A DNA stretch of 16,686 nt from Sulfurimonas sp. (GTDB lineage: Bacteria; Campylobacterota; Campylobacteria; Campylobacterales; Sulfurimonadaceae). The stretch spans positions 1 through 16,686 of the forward strand of contig JAGGWO010000225.1 of the NCBI GenBank assembly GCA_021157485.1, in the 5' to 3' direction. Shown in pieces: positions 6,816 through 13,355 of this stretch; within the stretch, counting starts at the first letter, position 1; each line of letters starts with the position of its first letter. Made by a program: the position numbers and the translations under genes. Under the pieces are notes generated by a model that saw only the letters and a list, made by a program, of their open reading frames with translations, had not been told where the DNA came from and searched no databases.

Positions 6816-7820
6816 CTATTTAATATATTTTGCTTCCCAAGCTGCATCAGCCGGGGTAAAGTACTCTATACGTACTTTTTTAAACTCTCTTGAGCTGTAA
6901 AGGGGCATATGAGATTTTGATTCAATCTCAGTTGCCATCTCAGCGATTATACCGTTTGTCTCTTCTCTTGTCTTTCCATGAACCATTGTAAAAAGGTTAT
7001 ATTGCCAATTTGGATACTTTGGACGAAGGTAACAGTGACTTACTGCACTAAACTCAGCTGCATTAGCTCCAATAGCTTCGCCTTTCTCACCATCTTCAAC
7101 ATCCCACACAACCATTGCGTTTGCATTAAAACCAGCTTTTCTATGGTTAAGAATTGATGCAAATCTTCTCATATATCCAGCTTCTTGAAGCTCTTTTAAA
7201 ACTCCGAAAAATGTGTCGTAAGTGATATCAAGTTCTTCTATGATCTTTTTAAACGGCTCACTTACCATCTCAATATCATATTGGGCTTTTCTAACTATAT
7301 CGTGATGAAGAGGAGTCATATTTACTTCTGTATGAACAACTTTTTTAACCTTCTCTTTTTTCTCATCTTTTCCAGTTGTGTTTAGTTTAACATTTATCTT
7401 AAAAAGTTTAAGAGTTGGAAGCATAATATAATCATCCGCTTCCGTAAGTTCTGCAAGTATTTCAACAGTTTTATCTAATCCTAACTTTGAATCAGGAGAA
7501 ACACCAAGAGTAAACCAGATATTAAACTCATGATTTCTTTCATAGTTATGAGAAATTCCAGGATGAGAGTTAATAATCTCAACAGCAGCATCAATTTTCT
7601 CTTTTTGAACTTTAAACGCAACTAAAGAGGATTTATATCCCAATCTTTTAGTGTCAAAAATAGCAGATGTTTGACGAATAATACCAGCTTTTTTTTCAGT
7701 TTGAAGTATCTCTAATACTTCAGATTCACTCATGTTCAGCTCATTAGCAATTACCTCAAAAGGCTTTGCGACTAGTGGAAACTTCTTCTGTATTCTCGAT
7801 AATATTTCGTCTTTTATCAT
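6816..7820 (-). CDS. nirDL: Siroheme decarboxylase, fused NirD-NirL (AhbA-AhbB) type
   Basis: The protein decarboxylates siroheme to 12,18-didecarboxysiroheme, the branch-point step to haem d1 (and to haem in the alternative pathway). Its 334 residues contain two Lrp/AsnC-type halves, each a winged helix followed by a ligand-binding domain. Half one covers about 1-148, with GISHNYERNHEFNIWFTL at 89-106. Half two covers about 168-325, with SHCYLRPKYPNWQYNLFTMV at 261-280. These His/Tyr/Arg-rich segments are the family's substrate-site signature. A lysine-rich linker (about 148-165) joins the halves. In Pseudomonas and Paracoccus the halves are separate genes (nirD, L, G, H). The divergent gene makes siroheme, and nirS lies downstream, so a haem d1 role is strongly implied. 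Confidence 0.9.
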   Translation of the reverse strand: MIKDEILSRIQKKFPLVAKPFEVIANELNMSESEVLEILQTEKKAGIIRQTSAIFDTKRLGYKSSLVAFKVQKEKIDAAVEIINSHPGISHNYERNHEFNIWFTLGVSPDSKLGLDKTVEILAELTEADDYIMLPTLKLFKINVKLNTTGKDEKKEKVKKVVHTEVNMTPLHHDIVRKAQYDIEMVSEPFKKIIEELDITYDTFFGVLKELQEAGYMRRFASILNHRKAGFNANAMVVWDVEDGEKGEAIGANAAEFSAVSHCYLRPKYPNWQYNLFTMVHGKTREETNGIIAEMATEIESKSHMPLYSSREFKKVRIEYFTPADAAWEAKYIK

Positions 7821-7853
7821 TTTATATCTTTCATAGGTTATTTTAGATGGGTG

Positions 7854-7859
7854 ATTGTA
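7854..7859 (-). promoter_or_regulatory. Predicted -10 element of the nirDL operon
   Basis: TACAAT on the minus strand gives a predicted start near 7847. The centre of the TTGAT-N4-GTCAA box (7888.5) would then be about 41.5 bases upstream, the standard class II activator position for FNR-family proteins. The call rests on this spacing and is inference. Confidence 0.5.
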
Positions 7860-7881
7860 ATCTAATTTAAATTAATTACAG

Positions 7882-7895
7882 TTGATGTTTGTCAA
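7882..7895 (+). promoter_or_regulatory. FNR/DNR-type operator shared by nirDL and the precorrin-2 dehydrogenase gene
   Basis: TTGAT-GTTT-GTCAA is a CRP/FNR-superfamily site. It is one of four copies of the same motif in this window. It lies between two divergent genes, and good -10 elements stand at matching distances on both sides, so one dimer could activate both promoters from about -41.5. DNR/NNR/FNR relatives bind such sites in known denitrifiers; which regulator acts here cannot be told. Confidence 0.7.
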
Positions 7896-7915
7896 GTTTA
7901 TAATTTTATATAATA

Positions 7916-7924
7916 TGCTATTAT
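7916..7924 (+). promoter_or_regulatory. Predicted extended -10 of the precorrin-2 dehydrogenase gene
   Basis: TGC-TATTAT is an extended -10 element. It predicts a start near 7930-7931, which places the operator centre about 42 bases upstream. It also means the gene's start must lie downstream, which supports the ATG at 7951. Confidence 0.5.
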
Positions 7925-7950
7925 GTCATCAAAAATATAAGAGAACATAT

Positions 7951-8520
7951 ATGGCTTACTTTCCGGCTTTTTTAAAGCTTGACAATAAAAAGATCTTAAT
8001 CGTTGGTGGCGGCTATATAGCTTACGAAAAGCTAGACCATCTTTTAGATTTCACTAAAGATATTTCAGTAATTGCACTTGATTTGTCTGATGATATGGCA
8101 AAGGGTATCAAAGAGAATAATCTCTCTTTTGAAAAACGTGCTTACAGAGTTGGTGATATTAAAGATTTTGCAGTTGTAATAGTTGCAGTAGACGATATAC
8201 CTCTTCAAGCAGAAATATTTGCAGAGTCCAAGCAGTATAACTGCTTATGTAATTCTGTAGATTCTGTAGATTACTGTGATTTCATCTTTCCATCATATAT
8301 TAAAAAAGATGACTTGACAATTGCAGTATCGACTTCTGGTGCAAGTCCAGCTATGGCAAAACATCTAAGAATTTACCTGCAAAATCTTATTCCAGATACT
8401 ATAGGTGAATTTTTAAAAGAGATGAAAGATTTAAGAAAAACTTTACCAAAAGGTAAAGAGAGAATGAAAATGCTTGATGAAAAAGCAAAAAATTATATAC
8501 AACAATGGAGCAGTAAATGA
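7951..8520 (+). CDS. Precorrin-2 dehydrogenase / sirohydrochlorin ferrochelatase (CysG-N/Met8 type)
   Basis: The protein oxidises precorrin-2 with NAD to sirohydrochlorin and may insert iron to give siroheme. Its 189 residues match the single-module Met8/CysG N-terminal form, without the methyltransferase half. Seen are the NAD-binding loop KILIVGGGYIAYEKLDHLL (GGG at 19-21), D104 in NSVDSVDYCDF at the place of the catalytic Asp of CysG and Met8, and the VSTSGASPAMAKHLR segment at about 126-140. The ATG at 7951 is chosen because an earlier in-frame TTG at 7882 lies inside the operator, ahead of the predicted transcript start. It overlaps the following gene by four bases (ATGA). Its product is the substrate of the divergently encoded NirDL. 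Confidence 0.9.
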   Translation: MAYFPAFLKLDNKKILIVGGGYIAYEKLDHLLDFTKDISVIALDLSDDMAKGIKENNLSFEKRAYRVGDIKDFAVVIVAVDDIPLQAEIFAESKQYNCLCNSVDSVDYCDFIFPSYIKKDDLTIAVSTSGASPAMAKHLRIYLQNLIPDTIGEFLKEMKDLRKTLPKGKERMKMLDEKAKNYIQQWSSK

Positions 8521-8918
8521 GTGAAGACAATAAACCGGTAAGTTTAGTAAAGAGAGTATTTATATTTGGTCTATTCGCAGGTTTTTTAATAATGGGAATT
8601 TTAGCAGTCCAAAGAGCTTTACCAGACACTAAAGAAGAAAGAATTTATAAAGCTATTAAAGCTTACAGTCCCTATACATATGAAAAAAGACTTGGTGGTT
8701 TAACTATACTTGATTCAAGAGATTCTGACTTTAAAGAAAAGCCAAGTGCTGCTGACGTTCTTTTTCGTATGGATGAACTTGATAAAACATGGGCACAAAC
8801 ACATCTTGTTGTCCAAAACAATGATGTAATTATTACTAAAGACGACAACTCTACTGTAAAAATATTTATGGAGACTCCCAAAGAGAGAGCCTTTGTTAAA
8901 AGCTTCTTCGGTATCTAG
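8517..8918 (+). CDS. Unknown single-pass anchored protein coupled to the siroheme gene
   Basis: Not recognised. The 133 residues start with a short charged segment, one membrane helix (about 12-30, VFIFGLFAGFLIMGILAV), then about 100 residues probably in the periplasm. That domain has alternating strand-like stretches (THLVVQNNDVIITKDDNSTV) and no cysteines, so no c-type haem or metal-thiolate site. Its ATG overlaps the preceding stop by four bases, so it is translationally coupled to the precorrin-2 dehydrogenase. Its stop codon overlaps that of the convergent MFS gene by three bases. The context suggests a role with haem d1 or nitrite respiration, but nothing in the sequence proves it. Confidence 0.7.
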   Translation: MSEDNKPVSLVKRVFIFGLFAGFLIMGILAVQRALPDTKEERIYKAIKAYSPYTYEKRLGGLTILDSRDSDFKEKPSAADVLFRMDELDKTWAQTHLVVQNNDVIITKDDNSTVKIFMETPKERAFVKSFFGI

Positions 8919-10120
8919 TCTTTTAACTTAAAAGAGAAAAACAGAGCAATTAGCAGTGTAATTATTGCACTGCTATAAAGCACCTCGTAACTCAAAAAAT
9001 GCAAAATCACTCCACCTAATATAGAAAAAAACATCCCCAAAGAGACAATATTCATCTGAAGCGCAATATATACAGGTCTTTTATCAGCAGGTGCAAGTTT
9101 GAGTATTAAGTTACTTGAAGCTATTCTATTACCATCTATTGATGCACCAACAAGAAAGAAAACCACCATATATTCATAAAGTGAAAAAGAGTTTGATGCC
9201 AGTAAAATAGATACTATTTGCAGAGTGATTGCTATCTTTGCTGTGAGTCTATTTCTACCACTTCCACTAAGTTTTCCCCATAAAAAGTTACTTATCATTG
9301 CTCCAATCATTTGAGTTGTTATGAGTGAACCAATAGCTATACCATCTAAATCTATTCTCTCTTGTGCATGTAAAATTATAAATGGAAGTGCAATTAAATA
9401 TCCATAAGCAAAAAGAAAAGTTGTTATTTGAGTTTGTAGGGCTTTATCAGCTTTTAGAAGTTTAAAAGAGTTTGATAAAAATTCTTTAAAAGATTTCTCT
9501 TTTTTAGATACATTTTCTTTTATTGGCTCATCTACTAAAGAAAAAGAGAGGTAACCAAAGGCCATTATAAACGAGCTTATTATAAAAAGAAGACCATAAC
9601 TTTGAGGTGCTTCAAATGTATGTAGTATCCAACCAGCTAAAGCACCGCTCAGTAGGCCTCCAACAGCAGAGAAAAACTGTCTATAAGCCATAGTTTTCCC
9701 ACGAAATTTATGTGAAAATATTTTAGCCATTATTTCACGAAAATATATTGCAGCAAAACCTGCAGAAAAGGAGAAAAAGAAAAGACCAAGACCAATAGAA
9801 GCTAGAGTTAAATTTGGATGATTATCTCCAAAAAGAATAATTGCAACACCTATTAAAAACCATGATAAAAATCTTATAAAAAAGACACGACGAAGATATG
9901 GAAGCATTAGCTGATATGTCTGTGCATGAAACGCAGCAAATAGCTGAACAACTATTGCTCCACCACGAAGGAGTGCTGCAAAAAATCCAACAAGCATAGA
10001 ACTACCGCCAAAGTAATTGACTATTAAAGGTAAAACTGTTGAAGGTTCAGCAATTGTAGTCCCTATTGCTAAAAAGAAACCATGTAAAATATTTTTTATA
10101 TGATTGGAAAACTTATCCAC
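8915..10120 (-). CDS. MFS transporter, substrate unknown
   Basis: The 401 residues form about 12 hydrophobic segments with a central hydrophilic loop at about 200-225 (KENVSKKEKSFKEFLSN). This is the 6+6 layout of the major facilitator superfamily. A loop motif after the fourth to fifth helix (SHKFRGKTMAYRQFFSAVGG) resembles the MFS conserved basic loop. The substrate cannot be read, and it is not obviously a NarK-type nitrate/nitrite carrier. The start is GTG at 10120, directly after the stop of the TrpD2-like gene and without an SD, so translation probably depends on coupling. No better in-frame start is near. Confidence 0.85.
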   Translation of the reverse strand: MDKFSNHIKNILHGFFLAIGTTIAEPSTVLPLIVNYFGGSSMLVGFFAALLRGGAIVVQLFAAFHAQTYQLMLPYLRRVFFIRFLSWFLIGVAIILFGDNHPNLTLASIGLGLFFFSFSAGFAAIYFREIMAKIFSHKFRGKTMAYRQFFSAVGGLLSGALAGWILHTFEAPQSYGLLFIISSFIMAFGYLSFSLVDEPIKENVSKKEKSFKEFLSNSFKLLKADKALQTQITTFLFAYGYLIALPFIILHAQERIDLDGIAIGSLITTQMIGAMISNFLWGKLSGSGRNRLTAKIAITLQIVSILLASNSFSLYEYMVVFFLVGASIDGNRIASSNLILKLAPADKRPVYIALQMNIVSLGMFFSILGGVILHFLSYEVLYSSAIITLLIALFFSFKLKD

Positions 10121-11014
10121 TTAATTTAATTTTTCCCAAGCTTCATCTATACTTGCTGCGTTCCCTGTTACAAAAAGATATACAGCTGCGTTTAGCTTTG
10201 CTAACTTCATATACTCATCTGATGGATTGTTTAACTGATTTAGAGAGTCTTCTAAAGTAATTGCATCCCAAGATTTTTTATAATTTATTCCATAATGCTC
10301 AGGGTTAATTATAATCTCATCAACTTCACCACCGTCTGTAATCCAAAGTCTCCCTTTAGAGAAGAGTTCTGGAGTTCCTTCGTTTCCTTGAATAAGAGCA
10401 AGTCGCTTGTATCTATCAGAAAAAATCTCTACATATTTTTTCACATACGGTTTATGGAAAACACCTGTAATAGCGTACTCGCTATTAGCAACACCTGGAA
10501 GTTTTTCTATAGTATTAAAACCTGTACGCAGTCCTAATTTCATACGTAAATCTGTTAACTCACTCATCTCTACAAAAAAGTTTTTACGGTCAAAATAATG
10601 AGCATTTGGATTTAATTCTATATTGTTACATATATCTTTTATAGTGATTCCACCCTTTGCAGGAGTCAACTCATCTCCCATGACTATTAAACTAAGTTTT
10701 GATTCTTCAAGCACTTTTGCTACAAGTGGAAATATATAAGGATTTTTTGCTTTTCCATCAAATGGATATCCAAGCTCTAGTGAGTTAGGTATTGTAGTTT
10801 TTTTAATATATTCATCACATGCTTCAATAGCACCACGAAACTCTGTATTAGTCTCAGGCTTAAGTCTCCAACCAAGAAGAAACGCAGCAGATTGCTCACT
10901 TGGGACACTTTGATCTAAAATTTGTTCCATCATATCTTTAGACTCTTCTAAAGTTAAATCTCTGTTGCCTTTTGGTCCAGTTCCTACTGCATGTATATAT
11001 TTAAAAAAATCCAT
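10121..11014 (-). CDS. TrpD2-like (anthranilate phosphoribosyltransferase-related) protein
   Basis: The 297 residues follow the TrpD fold order. GTGPKGNRDLTLEES lies near the N-terminus, YPFDGKAKNPYIFPLVAKV at about 83-101, GDELTPAKGGITIKDI at about 113-128, LRTGFNTIEKL at 162-172, and LNAAVYLFVTGNAASIDEAW near the C-terminus. The glycine-rich PRPP loop of true TrpD (GTGGD type) is missing. This marks the TrpD2/YbiB branch, whose E. coli member binds nucleic acid rather than acting in tryptophan synthesis. No trp genes are nearby. It is first in an operon with the MFS gene, its stop directly abutting the MFS GTG. Confidence 0.8.
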   Translation of the reverse strand: MDFFKYIHAVGTGPKGNRDLTLEESKDMMEQILDQSVPSEQSAAFLLGWRLKPETNTEFRGAIEACDEYIKKTTIPNSLELGYPFDGKAKNPYIFPLVAKVLEESKLSLIVMGDELTPAKGGITIKDICNNIELNPNAHYFDRKNFFVEMSELTDLRMKLGLRTGFNTIEKLPGVANSEYAITGVFHKPYVKKYVEIFSDRYKRLALIQGNEGTPELFSKGRLWITDGGEVDEIIINPEHYGINYKKSWDAITLEDSLNQLNNPSDEYMKLAKLNAAVYLFVTGNAASIDEAWEKLN

Positions 11015-11029
11015 TATTTCTCTTTTTCT

Positions 11030-11043
11030 TTGATATTAGTCAA
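11030..11043 (+). promoter_or_regulatory. FNR/DNR-type operator upstream of the cytochrome c peroxidase gene
   Basis: TTGAT-ATTA-GTCAA is one of four copies of the motif. Its centre is 41.5 bases before the start predicted from TATACT at 11066-11071. FNR or ANR control of di-haem peroxidases is known in several proteobacteria. The box lies only 15 bases from the divergent TrpD2-like start codon, a place from which it could repress that gene. Confidence 0.65.
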
Positions 11044-11059
11044 TTTATTTTATAAAAGT

Positions 11060-11078
11060 GTATAATATACTATTATAC
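11060..11078. promoter_or_regulatory. Symmetrical -10 region between the trpD2-like and peroxidase genes
   Basis: GTATAATA, a three-base centre TAC, then TATTATAC form a perfect inverted repeat. Each arm offers a TATAAT box, one per strand, and TATACT across the centre is a further plus-strand -10. The two divergent promoters would therefore overlap. This is direct sequence; the promoter use is inference. Confidence 0.45.
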
Positions 11079-11098
11079 TTAAAGACAAAGGATGCTTT

Positions 11099-12175
11099 AT
11101 GCGCTATCTTTCACTTTTAATTTTTATTGCTCTATCTGCACTAGCAAATGATGCTTTAATTCAAAAAGCACTTGATAGAGGGCTTAAGCCTATTCCAAAA
11201 GATTTTGAAGTTTTAAAGCAACAAGTAGATGATAAAAACAATCCTATTACAATCCCTAAAATACTGTTAGGGAAGAAGCTTTTTTTTGATAAAAATCTTT
11301 CTAAAGACAGAAGCCTTGCATGTGCAAAGTGTCATGATATAACAAAAGGTGGAGAAGATGGGAAACCTACTGCCATCGGATATAAAGACCAAGAGAATCC
11401 GAGCCATCTAAACTCTCCCACTGTGTTAAACACAGCCTATTCTAAACATTTCTTTTGGGATGGACGAGCTTCTTCATTACGAGAGCAGGCAAAAGGTCCT
11501 ATGCAGGCTCATTTTGAGATGGCTTCAACTCCAGAACTTGTAGAAGAAAGAGTAAAAGAAAATCAAGAGTATCAAGAGAAATTCAACGAGATATTTGGTG
11601 AAAACTCAATCACATTTGACAATATTACGAAGGCAATTGCAACTTATGAAAAAACACTCGTAACTCGAGGAAGATATGATGACTTTCTAGATGGAAATCC
11701 TCAAGCTTTAAATGCTCAAGAAAAAAGAGGTTTAAATCTCTTTATAGATATGGGTTGCAAAGGATGTCATTTTGGCTCAGCCATCGGCGGTCAAAAAATT
11801 CAAAAATTTCCTCTTCGTGATTACAATAGTATTTTAAATTTAACTACAACATTTAACGAAAAAACAAAAGGTAGGCACGTTAAAGATATAAGCTTGAATT
11901 TTAAAATGTATCGCCCTTACCCATTTGAGAACGTAGGTGGTTTTATGGGCAGAGATGGAGAGAGAATCTTTAGAGTTCCAATACTTAGAAATATCTCAAA
12001 AACAGCTCCATATTTTCATAATGGTGTAGTCAAAACTTTACGAGAAGCTATTGAGATTATGAGTAAAAATCAAGTAGGTGTTGATTTATCAAAATCTCAA
12101 CTTGATGCATTAGAAGCATTTTTAAAATCTCTTGATGGAGAGATAGTTGATTACAATCTATCTAAAAGTAATTAA
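11099..12175 (+). CDS. Di-haem cytochrome c peroxidase (CcpA/MauG family)
   Basis: This periplasmic enzyme reduces hydrogen peroxide to water with electrons from cytochrome c or the quinol pool. Its 358 residues start with a Sec signal (RYLSLLIFIALSALA, cleavage near residue 16). Two c-haem sites follow: CAKCH at 75-79 and CKGCH at 220-224. Family landmarks include LFFDKNLSKD, FWDGRASSLREQAKGP at about 119-134, and FRVPILRNISKTAPYFHNG at 291-309. The length matches classical bacterial CcpA. A good AAAGGA ribosome site precedes the ATG. The gene overlaps the thioredoxin-like gene by one base (TAATG), so the two are made together. An FNR/DNR-type box upstream suggests low-oxygen or nitrogen-oxide control. 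Confidence 0.93.
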   Translation: MRYLSLLIFIALSALANDALIQKALDRGLKPIPKDFEVLKQQVDDKNNPITIPKILLGKKLFFDKNLSKDRSLACAKCHDITKGGEDGKPTAIGYKDQENPSHLNSPTVLNTAYSKHFFWDGRASSLREQAKGPMQAHFEMASTPELVEERVKENQEYQEKFNEIFGENSITFDNITKAIATYEKTLVTRGRYDDFLDGNPQALNAQEKRGLNLFIDMGCKGCHFGSAIGGQKIQKFPLRDYNSILNLTTTFNEKTKGRHVKDISLNFKMYRPYPFENVGGFMGRDGERIFRVPILRNISKTAPYFHNGVVKTLREAIEIMSKNQVGVDLSKSQLDALEAFLKSLDGEIVDYNLSKSN

Positions 12176-12567
12176 TGCGCTTTTTATTCCTTATTTCAAC
12201 ACTACTAGCAGTAGCATTAAACGCTAGTCACATAAGTTGGTATGGAAATTTTGACAAAGCCCATCAAGCAGCAATAAAAGAAAATAAAAAACTGATGGTT
12301 TTACTAATAAAAAAAGATTGTAAACCTTGTCAGTATTCTATAAAAACAACATTTCTAAATCAACCATATATTAAAGATATAAATGATAACTATATATCTG
12401 TTATCGTAACAAAAAATCAAAAAGAGAGCTATCCCATTGAAATGCTCTATACATTTGAATATCCAACACTATTCTTTTTAGACAATAGAGAACTTTTTGT
12501 GTGTGAACCACTTATAAGGGAAGTTACTCCAGAGAGGTTAAAAAACCATCTGAAGTTATGTAGATAA
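12175..12567 (+). CDS. Exported thioredoxin-fold protein with a CKPC motif
   Basis: The 130 residues begin with a signal peptide (FLFLISTLLAVALNA). A thioredoxin fold follows, with the redox motif CKPC at 49-52 and the cis-proline segment YPTLFF (P97). The short form, with KKLMVLLIKKDC before the motif, resembles periplasmic single-domain thioredoxins of the SoxW/DUF255-like kind. Its reading frame starts on the last base of the peroxidase stop (TAATG). It may keep the CXXCH cysteines of the peroxidase or other c-type cytochromes reduced before haem attachment; that link is inference from coupling. It converges on the lipoprotein gene with a single-base gap and no visible terminator. Confidence 0.85.
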   Translation: MRFLFLISTLLAVALNASHISWYGNFDKAHQAAIKENKKLMVLLIKKDCKPCQYSIKTTFLNQPYIKDINDNYISVIVTKNQKESYPIEMLYTFEYPTLFFLDNRELFVCEPLIREVTPERLKNHLKLCR

Positions 12568-12568
12568 T

Positions 12569-12901
12569 TTAGTGTTGTGAAGAACTATTTTCTAATGTTT
12601 CTTCTATGTCACTGCTTAAATCAGAAGCAGCAGCATCATTACTAAATTCGATGTATCCATCTTGAAACTTAATTGATGAAGAGATAGTATCACCATCATC
12701 AGTCTTTTCAGCTATAACTTCGTTACCCTGAAATTCAGTAATTTTCCAACCATTCTTCTCACCTGCATTTTTAATTGCATGGAGAACTTTTTCATTATCA
12801 TGAGTATTTACTTGAAGTCCGTCACCACTTGTTGAGTTACATCCAGTTGATAAAACAAGAGTAAGTGCAGAGATTAAGCTTAGAGATAAGATTTTTTTCA
12901 T
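12569..12901 (-). CDS. Small lipoprotein of unknown function
   Basis: The 110 residues start with a lipoprotein signal (MKKILSLSLISALTLVLSTG) and lipobox LSTGC, giving lipidated Cys21. The mature part of about 90 residues contains KNAGEKNGWKITEFQGNEVI and a strand-rich middle, then an acidic, serine-rich tail ending in His. Such a small alpha/beta lipoprotein is not recognised as a named family. The ribosome site AAAGGA stands nine bases before the ATG. The FNR/DNR-type box at 12966-12979 is at about -41 from a possible start near 12932, so it is probably in the same regulon as norCB. Confidence 0.75.
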   Translation of the reverse strand: MKKILSLSLISALTLVLSTGCNSTSGDGLQVNTHDNEKVLHAIKNAGEKNGWKITEFQGNEVIAEKTDDGDTISSSIKFQDGYIEFSNDAAASDLSSDIEETLENSSSQH

Positions 12902-12965
12902 TTAGAGATCCTTTTAATATAGAAATTCAAACAATCAATGATATAATAACAATTCTAAAAACAAT

Positions 12966-12979
12966 TTGATTCATGTCAA
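12966..12979 (+). promoter_or_regulatory. FNR/DNR-type operator between the lipoprotein and the 63-residue gene
   Basis: TTGAT-TCAT-GTCAA is one of four copies of the motif. For the minus-strand lipoprotein gene, a -10 (TATCAT at 12939-12944) gives a class II spacing. For the plus-strand gene, the box would sit next to a possible -10 (GATAAT at 12986-12991), a repressing position. Which gene it controls is uncertain. Confidence 0.6.
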
Positions 12980-13010
12980 GTTTTAGATAATCAATCCAAC
13001 AAGGTCAAAA

Positions 13011-13202
13011 ATGACAATAGAAATAGTAACGATACTTGTAATGACTTTACCAATGCTACTTTTTAGTGTGTATCCAGGTCTTAAACTAGGAGACTACATG
13101 GAAGAAAAGTATAATATTGAAGAAACTACTAAAAGAGCAATTGTCATAACCACAACTATCGTATTTACACTCACTTTATCATCTCTTCTATATTACTTGT
13201 AG
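13011..13202 (+). CDS. Unknown 63-residue two-helix membrane protein
   Basis: Not recognised. It has two membrane segments (about 4-22 and 43-62) joined by a charged loop of about 20 residues (LGDYMEEKYNIEETTKRA), and the C-terminus ends in the membrane (LLYYL). A Shine-Dalgarno AAGG lies six bases upstream of the ATG. It sits alone between the lipoprotein and the norCB operon and ends in a hairpin at 13199-13227. Small two-helix proteins of this sort can be subunits or assembly factors of membrane complexes; here that is only suggested by its neighbours. Confidence 0.6.
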   Translation: MTIEIVTILVMTLPMLLFSVYPGLKLGDYMEEKYNIEETTKRAIVITTTIVFTLTLSSLLYYL

Positions 13203-13227
13203 CTATATAACTGTTTCATATAGTTAC
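13199..13227 (+). terminator. Hairpin at the stop of the 63-residue gene
   Basis: GTAGCTATAT pairs with ATATAGTTAC (ten pairs, one G-T) around a nine-base loop, starting at the stop codon. It is AT-rich and has no long T-run, so it is a moderate terminator candidate separating this gene from the norCB operon promoter. Confidence 0.4.
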
Positions 13228-13268
13228 AACTATTATTAAACTTAACTTAATTTTTAAATTAACTTCAT

Positions 13269-13288
13269 AAATTGATTTATGTCAATTT
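13269..13288 (+). promoter_or_regulatory. FNR/DNR-type operator of the norCB-nirS operon
   Basis: AAATTGA, six bases, then TCAATTT form a perfect inverted repeat around the core TTGAT-TTAT-GTCAA (13272-13285). It is the most symmetrical of the four copies here. A -10 at TAAACT (13308-13313) gives -41.5, and the alternative TACAAT (13313-13318) gives about -46. It is the only such box seen before the run from the 108-residue gene through nirS, so it probably controls the whole operon. Confidence 0.75.
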
Positions 13289-13355
13289 CCTTTCAGCAAA
13301 AGAGAGATAAACTACAATGATTCTGAAATTCTAGAACAAACTAAAGGAGATACAA

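Noticed and set aside
7882..7950. An upstream in-frame TTG that would extend the precorrin-2 dehydrogenase by 23 residues
   Set aside because: It lies inside the operator and before the predicted transcript start, and the extra residues do not fit the family N-terminus, which begins close to the NAD-binding loop.
8258..8275. Tandem repeat GATTCTGTA in the precorrin-2 dehydrogenase gene
   Set aside because: Two near-identical units encode the conserved-site segment NSVDSVDYCD; there is no array and nothing beyond coding constraint.
13317..13334. A five-codon frame (MILKF) upstream of the norCB operon as a leader peptide
   Set aside because: It has no ribosome site, and its ATG lies at or before the predicted transcript start.
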